A stretch of 64,000 bases of DNA. Source: Sinonovacula constricta (lineage: Eukaryota > Mollusca > Bivalvia > Cardiida > Solecurtidae). The notes below the pieces were generated by a model, which saw only the letters and a program-made list of their open reading frames with translations, searched no databases and was not told the DNA's origin. The stretch lies in contig CM017556.1 of the NCBI GenBank assembly GCA_007844125.1, positions 78,988,544 to 79,052,543 of the forward strand, read 5' to 3'. Position numbers and translations under genes: made by a program. Of the stretch, positions 36,701 through 48,700 are shown piece by piece. The stretch's first letter is position 1; every line of letters begins with the position of its first letter.

Positions 36701-39700
36701 GCAGACAAACATTCTGACCAAGTTTGATGAAGATTGGATAAAAATTGTGGCCTCTAGTGTGTTCACAAGGTAAATGTTGACGACGGACAACGAACGACGA
36801 ACAACGGACGCCAGACAGGGCGGTATCTCAAAAGCTCCCCTTGAGCACGTTGTGCTCAGGTGAGCTAAAAATTATATTTATTCTGACAAAAAAAATGTTC
36901 ATGTTTTCAATTGAAGAGAACACTGTATTGTTTTTTTTTATAACTTTGAGCCTCTCATTTATTAAAAAAAAGCAAACATATGTATCCATTAAAAGAGAAC
37001 CATTAAGCCTGGATGTCTGATAGACGTTACTTTTCATCTGTCTTATTAAAAGCAACAATATTATTTAAGTAAAAACTAAACAATGTATTGAGAACATACC
37101 ATTAAGCCAGGGTGTTTCACAGATTACAACAAAGTCGACCACATTGTGTTCCATCTCCAGTACCGTTGTGGTCTTGCCTGTCATCACTGTAATGCATGGA
37201 GTCCTGCCAGCCCGGTCATATGACATCCCACCAGAGAATATCACAAGTGGATCACTGAAATAAAACACAAATATGGTTTTGTTTAATTTCATGGGTTAAA
37301 GACACACAAACAGCCAAGGGAGACATATAGTCAGGCAAACAGCCAAGGGAGACATATGAAGTCACATCAACATATAAAGTCACATCAACAGCCAAGGGAG
37401 ACATATAAAGTCACATCAACATATAAAGTCACATCAACAGCCAAGGGAGACATATAAAGTCACATCAACATATAAAGTCACATCAACAGCCAAGGGAGAC
37501 ATATAGTCACATCAACATATAAAGTAACATCAACAGCCAAGAGAGACATATAGTGTCAAGGGACACATATGAAGTCACACAAACAGCCAAGGGAGACATA
37601 TGAAGTCACATCAACAGCAAAGGGAGACATATAAAATCAATCAAACAGTCAAGGGAGACATATGAAGTCACACAAACAGCCAAGGGAGACATATGAAGTC
37701 ACACAAACAGCCAGGGAAACATATGAAGTCACATCAACAGCCAAGGGAGACATATGAAGTCACACAAACAGCCAAGGGAGACATATAAAGTCACAGAAAC
37801 AGCCAAGGGAGACATATGAAGTCACATCAACAGTAAAGGGAGACAAGTGATGTCACACAAACAGCCAAGGGAGACATATGAAGTCACACAAACAGCCAAG
37901 GGAGACAAATGAAGTCATACAAACAGCCAAGGGAGACATATAAGGTCACACAAACAGCCAAGGGAGACAGATACCGCCAAGGGAGACATATAAAGTCACA
38001 TCGACAGCCAAGGGAGACATAAAATCACACAAACAGTCAAGGGAGACATATGAAGTCACATAAATAGCAAAGGGAGACATATAAAATCACACAAACAGAC
38101 AAGGGAGACATATGAAATCACACAAACAGTTAAGGGAGACATATAAAGTCACACAAACAACCAAGGGAGACATATAAAGTCACACAAACAGACAAGGGAG
38201 ACATATGAAGTCACACAAACAGACAAGGGAGACATAAAGTCACACAAACAGCCAAGGGAGACATATAGTCACACAAACAGACAAGGGAGACATATAGTCA
38301 CACAAACAGACAAGGGAGACATATAGTCACACAAACAGCCAAGGGAGACATATAAAGTCACACAAACAGACAAGGGAGACATATAAAGTCACACAAACAA
38401 CCAAGGGAGACATATAATGTATTTTCTTTATTATTTAATGCTGAAGGAAGACCAACAACCCTTAGATTGATAGGTCAGAATCTATTAGGCACTCTAAGCC
38501 ATGTGCACAATACCTTTCTTAGAAACCTTTTTAAGAAACATTGGCAGCCTATCTGGCTTATCTTTAAAATTCCTGAGAGTGAGGAACTCTTAGGGCAAGG
38601 TATTAATCAAGGAATCTTGCAGCTCATCCTTTATTGTTTACAAGAACAGAAATTAAAAGGTCACAAGTCCACTTGCACCATAATCACTGATGGCACTGTA
38701 GTATTCATGCAATTTGTGAAGCAAAATATAAACTGAGCGACCCAATGTGTCAATACTTTGTACTTTAAAGGTAGACAATCGTCAGCATTAAGTCTATTAG
38801 TTTCTCATAGTGCCAGCCCTTCTCGTATTTTCATTTCAATATTTCTCTAGCAAAATATCTACATGACATAATCAGATTTTTCAAATGTGTTTCCAAAAGA
38901 TAACAAACGGCCTGAAATACTTCAGACTCTGTTATAGGAAAAAAAAAAAAACTCAATTACATTGTACTACTAGGATCATTCTGTATTGTCTTGTGAACTA
39001 AACATAGCAAAAGCATCAGTGTCTTTTTAAACAATTTATAAAGAAGTGTCGCAAATACTAAACAAGTTCAAAGTGTCAAAATGGCTAAACAGTAAAAAAA
39101 TCCCTTAAAATCTGAAAAACCTGGTTGAAAGAAAACATGGAACACAGTTTAAGAAATATTTACAACATATAAAAGTTCAACAACACATTGTTGTTAGCTC
39201 TGTTGTAGTGTTTTTTTGCTTGATGATAGTATCTGTATTCATGTGCCCACATTTATGTGAAGTATAAATTTATGTTACATGTGAAGATTTAATTCATAAC
39301 CATTATTTGAACAAAGGAGTTTGCTTATGGCATTGTTTTGTGCATTATCACTTGTGACACTATCAGGAGTTTTGAGAAAGCAGAATTTCAAAAGTAAGAA
39401 TGACTAACCCTATATTGACCTTGACTACCTGAAGGCAACAAATGCCGGGGGAAAAGTAATGCATGTACAGAAACAGATATGTATGTTGAGAGAGACCAGA
39501 CAATAGTGTCCAGGCATGCTTTAAATGTTAACACTAATATTGTAATCTGTTTTAACTATATGTTCAAGTTATTGTATAACACAGGTATACATGAAGTGAT
39601 GATTTTATGAATGAACAATGCGGCACAGGAATCTTATTTAGTGGTTAAACTGGCAAAAGGAGGGTGCTCCACTGACTATGCATTGTATACTTGACCAAGA

Positions 39701-42700
39701 TATTTGCAACTAATAACTGGCATTTTTTTTTTTACTTAGAGCATTTTGGTCACATACGGTAGCACTAATGAGCAGTTTATTTTATACCTAATTTTCCTTA
39801 AAATACAATTATATGAAATGTATTGTATGTTTAATGTAATAGTTTCTATATTCAGTTATTAGTGACTATGTTATAGCTTTTGTTCCAATGTAAAATTTAT
39901 GTTTCAAAGAGAAGGTTGTTTTGTTCCTTGAAAACTTTTCAGCTTTCCAATGTGTTGCTAAATTGATCTACCACATAAAAAATTAAAGAGAGTATGATTT
40001 GCATACCTTTAATCACTTACAAGGTAAAAGTTACAATCCCCAAACAGCGCTTAAAAGTGCTTTGATTATAAACATGTGCAAATTATGTAAACAATGTGGC
40101 AACAAATGCGAATCTATTTTACCAAATCAGTGTACACAATATCGGAGGAGTTCCAACTGATTTGTCACATAACCAATAGCTGTTGCTTTTGAATACATCC
40201 AAATCAATCAACAGATCTCATTTAAACATATTTGATACAGTGACAAGAAAGAGCAGGGAAGTGAGACATCCAAAGCACTAGACTAACAATGTTTAACAAG
40301 AGATGCATTCTCAGCCACACAAAGTCCAAGTTCTTTTGTGTTAAGTAAAAATGACTGAGAGCAATCAGACAAATCAGACAATATGTTGAAGTATGCACTC
40401 TTTACAGTGCAAAGCCTGAAGTTTGTCAGCACTTATTTTGTAGCAGAAGCTCTTCCAGAAAGCAATAAATGTTTATCTTTAAGAAATTGTTCGACTGGGA
40501 AATTACGGTTACTAAGTATTCAGTGCTACTTCACTAAATACAAAAAACTAAGTAAAATGGGACTTTATGTAAGGCAATGACATAACTTGACATAAAAAAG
40601 TAAAAGTATCTGTCTGTGCTCAATAAAGAGACATGAGACCTGTAAATAGCTACGACAAAAATAAACTCATTAAGTACGGTACATACAGTCAACATGTTTC
40701 TAACAGACTCTGTTGTTGTTCTATCACATTATGCAGTTGTCAATTATATGCAACTAGTTGATATACAGTGTAGTAATTATTGTGACAGCCTTGACATTTA
40801 CCCATGCTACAGTTATAAATTAGCAGAATAAAAATCTTAGTTTTGGCTGAAAATAAACAACTACTTGCTATGGAAACAAAACATACAGCAAGACTCTTAT
40901 ATAAATAGTACAATTCCAAATCAGACAGCCCCAAATGTGAGCTGACTGGTCTGGATCTACAGTATTTGACAGAGCCTGATCAAATCTTGCCAAGCTAATG
41001 AAGTGTTACAAAGGCTGATAGCTCCATCTATGCAACAGGCCTATAAATAAGTGGCTGTTTCCCCGTATAACCAGTGACCTGGCTGTGTGACGTCAACGCA
41101 GGACATTCTGTGACTGACAGGTCAATAATCTGTTCCACTATAATTGTATCTCAACTTAGTCCGCTGACTCTGACACCTAATAAATATTACCATGTGCCAA
41201 CATGCAAGAATCTAAAAACAAGCATTGCATTTTTCTAGAAATGAGGTCAGATTGAACAAATGACTCAAGGTATCGTACAATTCAATCCTAGTTCTAAGTA
41301 ATATATTATTGTTTAATGGCAATACTAAAATCATTTTGTCATAAATACAAGTGGCAAATTTGTTTTAATTGGTCTAATTACAAACTATAGACGTAGGGTT
41401 TCCTCATTTTAGTTAGTTCATATTAATCCCTTATATTTCAATGACTTAATTAACATTAATACAAGAAGATGCCTGCTTTACCAATACAAGGGAAGACCAT
41501 AGTTGTCTTTCTTCTAATTGCCAAAAAAGCTTACAAATTGTCAGTTATTCTATGTTATGTGTACTTATAACTGACAGTGTCTTACAGTGGACCTGTATAC
41601 ATTGTAGTCCTAAACATACCAATTTGTGGGTCAAGCAAGCTGTATAATTATACATTTTAAGAACTTGCATTTCTGACTGTAACTCATCAATTCTCATTAA
41701 GTCCAAAGGAAGCATGTCCACCTGGTAACATGCAGCTTGCCCACATACATATTTCTTTATATTTGGATATTATCATTTTAACTTAAGCTATGCCTTTAGT
41801 CGATTAATCTTTTCTTTGCTGTCATTGCATAAAAATACCCACATATAGATCAAGTACAAAAACCATTCAACATCAGTGAAAAAAATATATTCTACAAGAA
41901 GATGCTACATGTACATTAATATAACTTATGTTTTTATGTGTTATATCTTTTAAGAATTAGTTCAAACCTTGCAAGTAATTTTTACTTTCTGCATTAAAAA
42001 ATATACATGCAAATGTCAGCAAAGGAATCAAACTAACATTTTCCAGATTATTAGTAATGTGCTTAATCCACTAGACAGCAAACTTGAGTGATTAAAGTGA
42101 CCAAGCGAAATCCAGAGTGCAATGAAAGCACATCGCTTGCCATATTGACCTTTGTTTTAAAGTAGTTTATATCCTTGTTTTGCTTTTGAAATACAGTACA
42201 TGACAGGGACCAATTACGATAATTATAGAAACATTCAGCTATTTATATTTTGTTGGAGAAAGACCCCAGACAAATGTCTGGGTAGGACACCAGCAAACTG
42301 CATGTCAGCTAGTAGACCATCCCACATTAACTCCTTTGCTCCAAACAAGACTCGAACCCTTGAGGTGGGAGGCTAAGCAGTCGAGGAGTTACAAGCAGGC
42401 AACTCTACCTCTTTGGCAATGGGCACCCCAGGTTTGTCCTTGCTTGGTCCAATATCATTACCTGTGGACAAGTCAATCTCATAATAACTGTTCTACAAAC
42501 ATCCATCATTCATGCCCTCTTGAAGCAGATCAATTGCTGCAATGTACAGCATGCCTCGAACACTTGGAGTGAAACCACACCCTGTCATTATTACCTTAAA
42601 CAGGTGAAAACCTGTCAAGGAACTACCCATATTTGCTTGAGCGTTTGCAAGAAAGCTATACCACTAACAATTTAACCAAGGTTTTGGTAAGTTAAGCTCA

Positions 42701-45700
42701 GAGCCTCCTGTACCAGGAACTTACAGCTGTAGACATAATAAATGGTTGTTGGGTTTATTGTCCCACCAACTATATTTCAGTTACCAGGAGATGGAGTCCA
42801 CTTGAAGCAGCTATGCTGTTTCCTTCATGGTGTATAGCATGCCATAAAAATCAGGCCTAAAATCACACCAAGTCACATTATCCTGACAATGAGCCATTCA
42901 TACCCTTATATTTGCTTGATCATTAGCAAGTTAGCTATACCACTACCATTCTTAATGACTATCGTAGCTTGGGTTGAACCTGGGGCCTCTGGTACCTTGA
43001 GCAGACACTGTTCTCTGATCTGTTAGATATTTGATGTTATTTATACACTAAGCAGCCGACATCAAAACAAAGATATAGTAAGCAATTACGGGTTGGCAAA
43101 GTTCTACACCTGTTATTTAAATTGTTCAGAGGTTTAAATAAGTACCTGTTTTCCCCACATGCTCCCTATTCATAAATCTTTCATATAAATGTCTGAAATA
43201 AAACAGACAACAGTTTCTGATCAAAATGAAAAATGAAGATAACAGGTGCATAAGGTTCCAATGGTACATAAGATAATTGTTTTGGCGCTGTATGACCTAT
43301 CAAGTGTCAATGTGCCATAAAACCCCTAGTTATGAAGACAATTGCTAAGTTTAATACCGACTGATGCAAAATTGTAGAAGCCTGGACAGAATTGTGTTCA
43401 TATACAGACAATCAAATGGACAAATGTGATTCTTGTAGATCCCCACCCCCTCAAAATGTTGTGGAGGGTGTAGTAAAAAATAAATTATAAGAATAGTCTC
43501 TTCCAGCTTAATCCTTCTTATTTAAAACAGTGCTGACTTGATGTAACTCGTCTAGTGAGTAACCTGGCTTTGGTAGAGAATTATAGTAAGTATGGCTTTA
43601 CCCTGAGCCTGTTAATCATATACTGATATGATTTAGGCAAATTGTGCAGATATGATAAGCCAGCTCTAGTCTTATAAGGACTGCACTATTTGCTGCTTAG
43701 TTTTTAGCAAAATGTCTTTTGCAAATTTGGTGTAAAAGATTGACAGAGACTACGTGTACAGTGATTCATGATTTTCTATGCAAGAGCCAAAACTATTGGG
43801 TCAAAGTTGATGGTGTAGCTTTGAACAGCTGCATGAGGCTGGAATAAGTTTAAAATGTAAACCAGACACCAAGGGACAACAGTTTTGCCTGTCCCACATG
43901 TAGGAAGGACATACCTGTTTTTTAAACAGAAAAATAGTCAAGTTTTAAAAAAAAATGTGTGCGTATCATGTGATCCATTTGACTGTTGACATGTTGTGAA
44001 CATACTTATGTATACAACAAATGGTATATGGGTTTCTGTCTTCTTTACTAAAATGTTAGGGATGCCTTTGGCTGGGATAAGTCACCGCAAGGTAACTCAA
44101 GTTACTCCACAGATCCTAATTCGAGTCTCAGTCTTGGAAAGATTTTTTTTCTCATAAGGAGATCTTTTAACTGACCTTCCATGAATCTGTGCCATGAAAA
44201 CATGGAAACAAAACAAAATGTAGCATGATAAGGGTAACTCTCATTATCCTAAGTTTGATGGTTTACAAATTTGGGGAGAAATGAAGGCTGTTTCTGTGCA
44301 ATTTGTGTAGCAGCAAGACAAAACCCAATTCCTCTCGAGTCGTCAGTCACATACACACCAGTCCCTAAGCTCACATCAGCTTCTCCACTATCAGCTATTT
44401 GCAAATGTCCCATCACATGTAATCAAAGCCACCAACAAGGAGACCCCATTAATCTGGCTCTTATGGCGTCAGCAATACTTTCTGTTAGATGTGGAGAGAA
44501 AACAGACAATAGTCCTTTATGGTCTACACTTCTCACGATTCCTCTCCAAGTGTCCTATTCTTCGTCAACGTTATTTATTGATAAAGCATTACCAAGGGAC
44601 TTTCTACTCAATTTAAATGCTTCTGACTACTATCTGAAGCAGTAACAGTTGGATCATTCTAACAGGCTCTTTCATTTATTGCTTCAAACAATCTAGTTCA
44701 AGTGCTACCAAATGATTCAATAACAAATTATGTGACCACATCCTTTTGGTGAAATAAAACAGTGTGAAAGCCTGGAACTGTTCTTAGTCATTTATCAAAA
44801 AATGAACCTAGTCATCCTTTGATTAAACTACAAACAACATAATTGTATTTTGAATAAAACCACACTTGCAGATAATTAGAAAATGGGCATAAATCTTAGC
44901 ATGTAATGGGACACAAGACAAACTGGAAGATTATCAATTGTGCACAGGAGTTATGGGAGTTTCTGCAAAGCATAATTAGACACAAATTTTGATGACTGTA
45001 TTTTGCACAAGATTATAAGGAGCAGTAAATCAAATAGAAATGCAAGCAGAAGACTGCCAAAACACAACTGTATGTATACACCATGAGTCTGCATAGGAAT
45101 AACAGTACTTTTGGTTAACATTTGGTGATGTACACAAAAATGTTAGATTTCAGAAAATTTGTTTTAAATAACAAATGTAACAAATAATAAATTGAAGCTT
45201 CCATTAAATTGATAAAACAACTTGTTCAATAATCAATTAGTTGGTAAATCTATTTGTTTTGGAAAGAAAATGCCAACCACTTTAACAACACTTAATCTTT
45301 AAACATTTTAGTCTCCATGCAGGTGGTACAAGTAAGGATTTGTTTACCTTTACATAATAAACATAGGTCAACAACTCTTTTTGTCTTGATTTAACCTGTT
45401 TTGAAGGGTTAATTATTCTTGCTACCAAAACTTTAAATAAACTGTTACAGAAGTTTGCCCATTTTCTTAACTCTGTAATAGCTTTAACTCCTATTCTTGA
45501 ATGTCTAACATAGCTGGTCCACATTCTCCATATACAGGCACATGAAAGCATCATATAGAAAAGGATCATAAAATCATTATTGCATGAGCACTCATTCATT
45601 TACAGAAGGACATTCCTACTTAGGTTATCAAGGTATCATGCAACGAACAAGCTTTAATCATCTTACTAGAAAGTAATTTTAGGAAGATTGACTCAGTGGG

Positions 45701-48700
45701 CTCCAAATATAATGAATAGTTCTAAACATACTGCACTGGATATGTAAGCAGCAACCCAAGCACACTGAAAATTCAATCATATAATCAATCACAACCACTT
45801 GACACACACAAAAGTAATTGTTGCAGAGGTGACAAATTCTCGCTCATCTTATAGAAAGATATAATGCTAATTGAATTAATAAGAGGATTCATTCTCAAGA
45901 ACAATATTTTAATCAGTTATCTTGACATATCAGACCCATACAGAGCAACAAAACTTTATACACATACTTTTAGCAAATGCTAACACATAATATTGTCTGA
46001 TAAGAAGTTAATCCTATCTGAGGACAAATCTATTTGTTTAGCAACCTTGTCAGGCTAAAACAGCTCACCAAAGCTTAATCAACACAAGAGGGCCATGATG
46101 GCCCTTAATTGCTCACCTGATGACACAGGCTTTTAGTAGGCTCAAATCTGGCATCAAGTAATTAAGAGTTATGTACTTTAGAAATTTTTAGTAAAGACTG
46201 GACCATTAGTGTGGCCACTGGGTTGATGATATTTTTTAGAATTTTACCAAGTAACCTACTGAATCCACATGACCCACTTCAAAACATATGTAAGATTTCA
46301 TATTGGCAAACATGCTGGCCAAGTTTGGTGAAGATTGGGCCATCAATGTGGCCTCAAAGTGTTTGCACAAATCTTTTCTAAAATGTGACCTAGTGACCTA
46401 CTTTTTGACCCCACGTGACCCAATAATTTACTCGTCCAAGATTTCATACACACAATCTGATTAAGTTTGGTGAAGACTGGGCTATAAATGTGGTCTTTAG
46501 TGTGTTCACAAGCTTTTTTTTTTAAAGATCTAACCCAGTGATCTACTTATTGACCCAACATGAACCAATAACGAACTCATCCAAGATTTCATGCAGGCAA
46601 ACATTCTGATCAAGTATGGTGAAGATTGGGCCATAAATGGAGCCTCTAGTGTGTTCACAAGCTTTTTCTAAAATTTGACCTAATGACCTACTTTTTGACC
46701 CACGTGACCCTAAAAAAAATTCATTAAAGATTTCATGCAGACAAACACTCTGACCAAGTTTGATGAAGATTGGCTTATAAATGTGGCCTCTAGTGTGTTC
46801 ACAAGACTTTTCTAAGGTTTGACCTTGTGACCTACCTTTTAACCCCACATGACCCAGTTACAAACTCATCCAAGATTTCATGCAGACAAACATTCTGCCC
46901 AAGTTTGGTGAAGACTAAATAAATGTGGTCTCTAGTGTGTTCACAAGTTTTCCTAAAATTTGACCCAGTAACCTACTTTTTGACCTATGGTGACCCAATA
47001 ATGAGCTCATCCAAAATTTCATACAGACAATCATTCTGACCAAATTTGATGAAGACTGGATGAAATTTGTTGCCTCTAGCATGTGCACAAGCTAAAATGC
47101 TGACGACGGACGCCAGATGAAGCGGAATCACAAAAGCTCACCTTGAGCATATTGTGCTCAAGTGCTCATATACATATTAAATTTAATATCAACACAGTTC
47201 CAAAATGTTTATTTTTCAGTAAAAGTGAGTTTGATCTTTGTCCGGTTTACCCTCCAACTCACCCCCAAACTTCCTCTTCCATAAAGTATCAACTAAAGAG
47301 AATTTGATAATAATACTTCACTCTTTGAAAGCAATTCTAGCTTCCTTTCAATAAGAAAGAAATTGAGTTTTTATGGAAAACCAGTGACTTTCCAGACCAC
47401 CTGACTGCCATAATATTGTATTACCATTGTAATAACATGGCTTTCGATTAATTTACCAAGATGACCAGCATTATTGATTCTGGAAGTAGGATTTTTGTTC
47501 TAGCTATAAAAAGACCTAGCTTTTTAAACCTTAACAAAACATGTATAAAGACAAAAGCAAAACACTAACACTCTTTTCTCTCTCTCTTTTTTTTTTTTTA
47601 ACTAGAATGGCAATTTCAACCTTGATCCTGTTTCCAAAGGAGACAGCATAATTAATTCTGAAAAGGTTTCCAAGGTGAATATGGACCAGTCTAATACATA
47701 CATAGAAGGTATCACCAGAAAATTAAACAGGATTCTTTTTTCTTAATGCTCTTAACTGTTCTCAACTGTTTTGACCTTGACCCCAGTTACCATAGAGATA
47801 GCAGACAAGAGCCATTGATTGTTTGGTGGGTGTAACATGAATTAACTCAGCATCCAGTCCATCAGAAAGAGGTAGGCTGGCTGTGAACACTGATCTGTCC
47901 TAGTACAGGAGAGGCATCAGCAAACATGTAATTATTTCTCCACCAGATATATATCATCCCCCACCTTTGCCCAGCAGTCAAGACTTAATGGCACAGTTTA
48001 TCCAGATATATTGGTTTCCAAAGTCCTGATGTGACTAATCACTGAAACATTCCAAAGGTGCCAGCTTTTTATCACTTTCAAGTCTGTTAAGCCATTAGAG
48101 AATAATATTTATATGATGGAAATGCTCCAGGATATTAAAGTATTTTCTAGAAAAGGTTACAATTGTAAAAGCATTTTCTATAGTAATCAAAACAAAATAA
48201 TACCCATATAAATATCATTAATATCTCAATCAAACCTGTACAAAGGTGTTTGTTGTACAACATTTTTTCTAAAATAACATTATGTTAAAACTTTTACTTT
48301 ACAGATATTAGATTTCTTATTACGTAATTGTTCCGAAAATGTGAAATGTTTGTAACAGGACAAAATGAATTTTTCAAGTTGTTTCATATGTTTTACTTTT
48401 TTACATGGGATTTCTGTTGTATCGATTAAGTAAACTATTTTTTGAAATATAAGAAATCTATCATAACCATAGATAATTCTGCACAGGATGTTTTGGACAA
48501 GTTATCAAAAAGTGCACAATAAATCACTGATCAGCTTCTTGAGGCATTTTTCACAAACTTTGCTTCAATGTTTGGAGTCTTACCTGTTTCTGACAGACTT
48601 CCAGGCCAAATTTGTGATAGGTTTACAGGGGTCTGGCTTTCCATCTTTCCCAATCTTGGCTGAAATAGGATGACTGCACATATTAATTGCTAGCTTCTAC

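Larger units (their letters stand above)
37255..48583. other. 11.3-kb intron between exons C and D
   Basis: It contains a 31-bp minisatellite (37296-38420), several SINE fragments (42215-43025) and hairpin-ended element copy 2 (46084-47166). The stretches 38420-42200 and 43030-46080 are AT-rich with nothing recognised; the frame at 44271-44645 (plus) is open but matches no family I know. Confidence 0.5.

Noticed and set aside
37296..38420. CRISPR-like array
   Set aside because: Units are directly contiguous with no unique spacers; it is a eukaryotic minisatellite. The same holds for the arrays at 25.8, 54.2, 57.2 and 62 kb.
44271..44645. 124-codon plus-strand open frame with Cys/Pro-rich peptide
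   Set aside because: No recognised family, no splice signals of note, and a plausible chance frame or old transposon debris.
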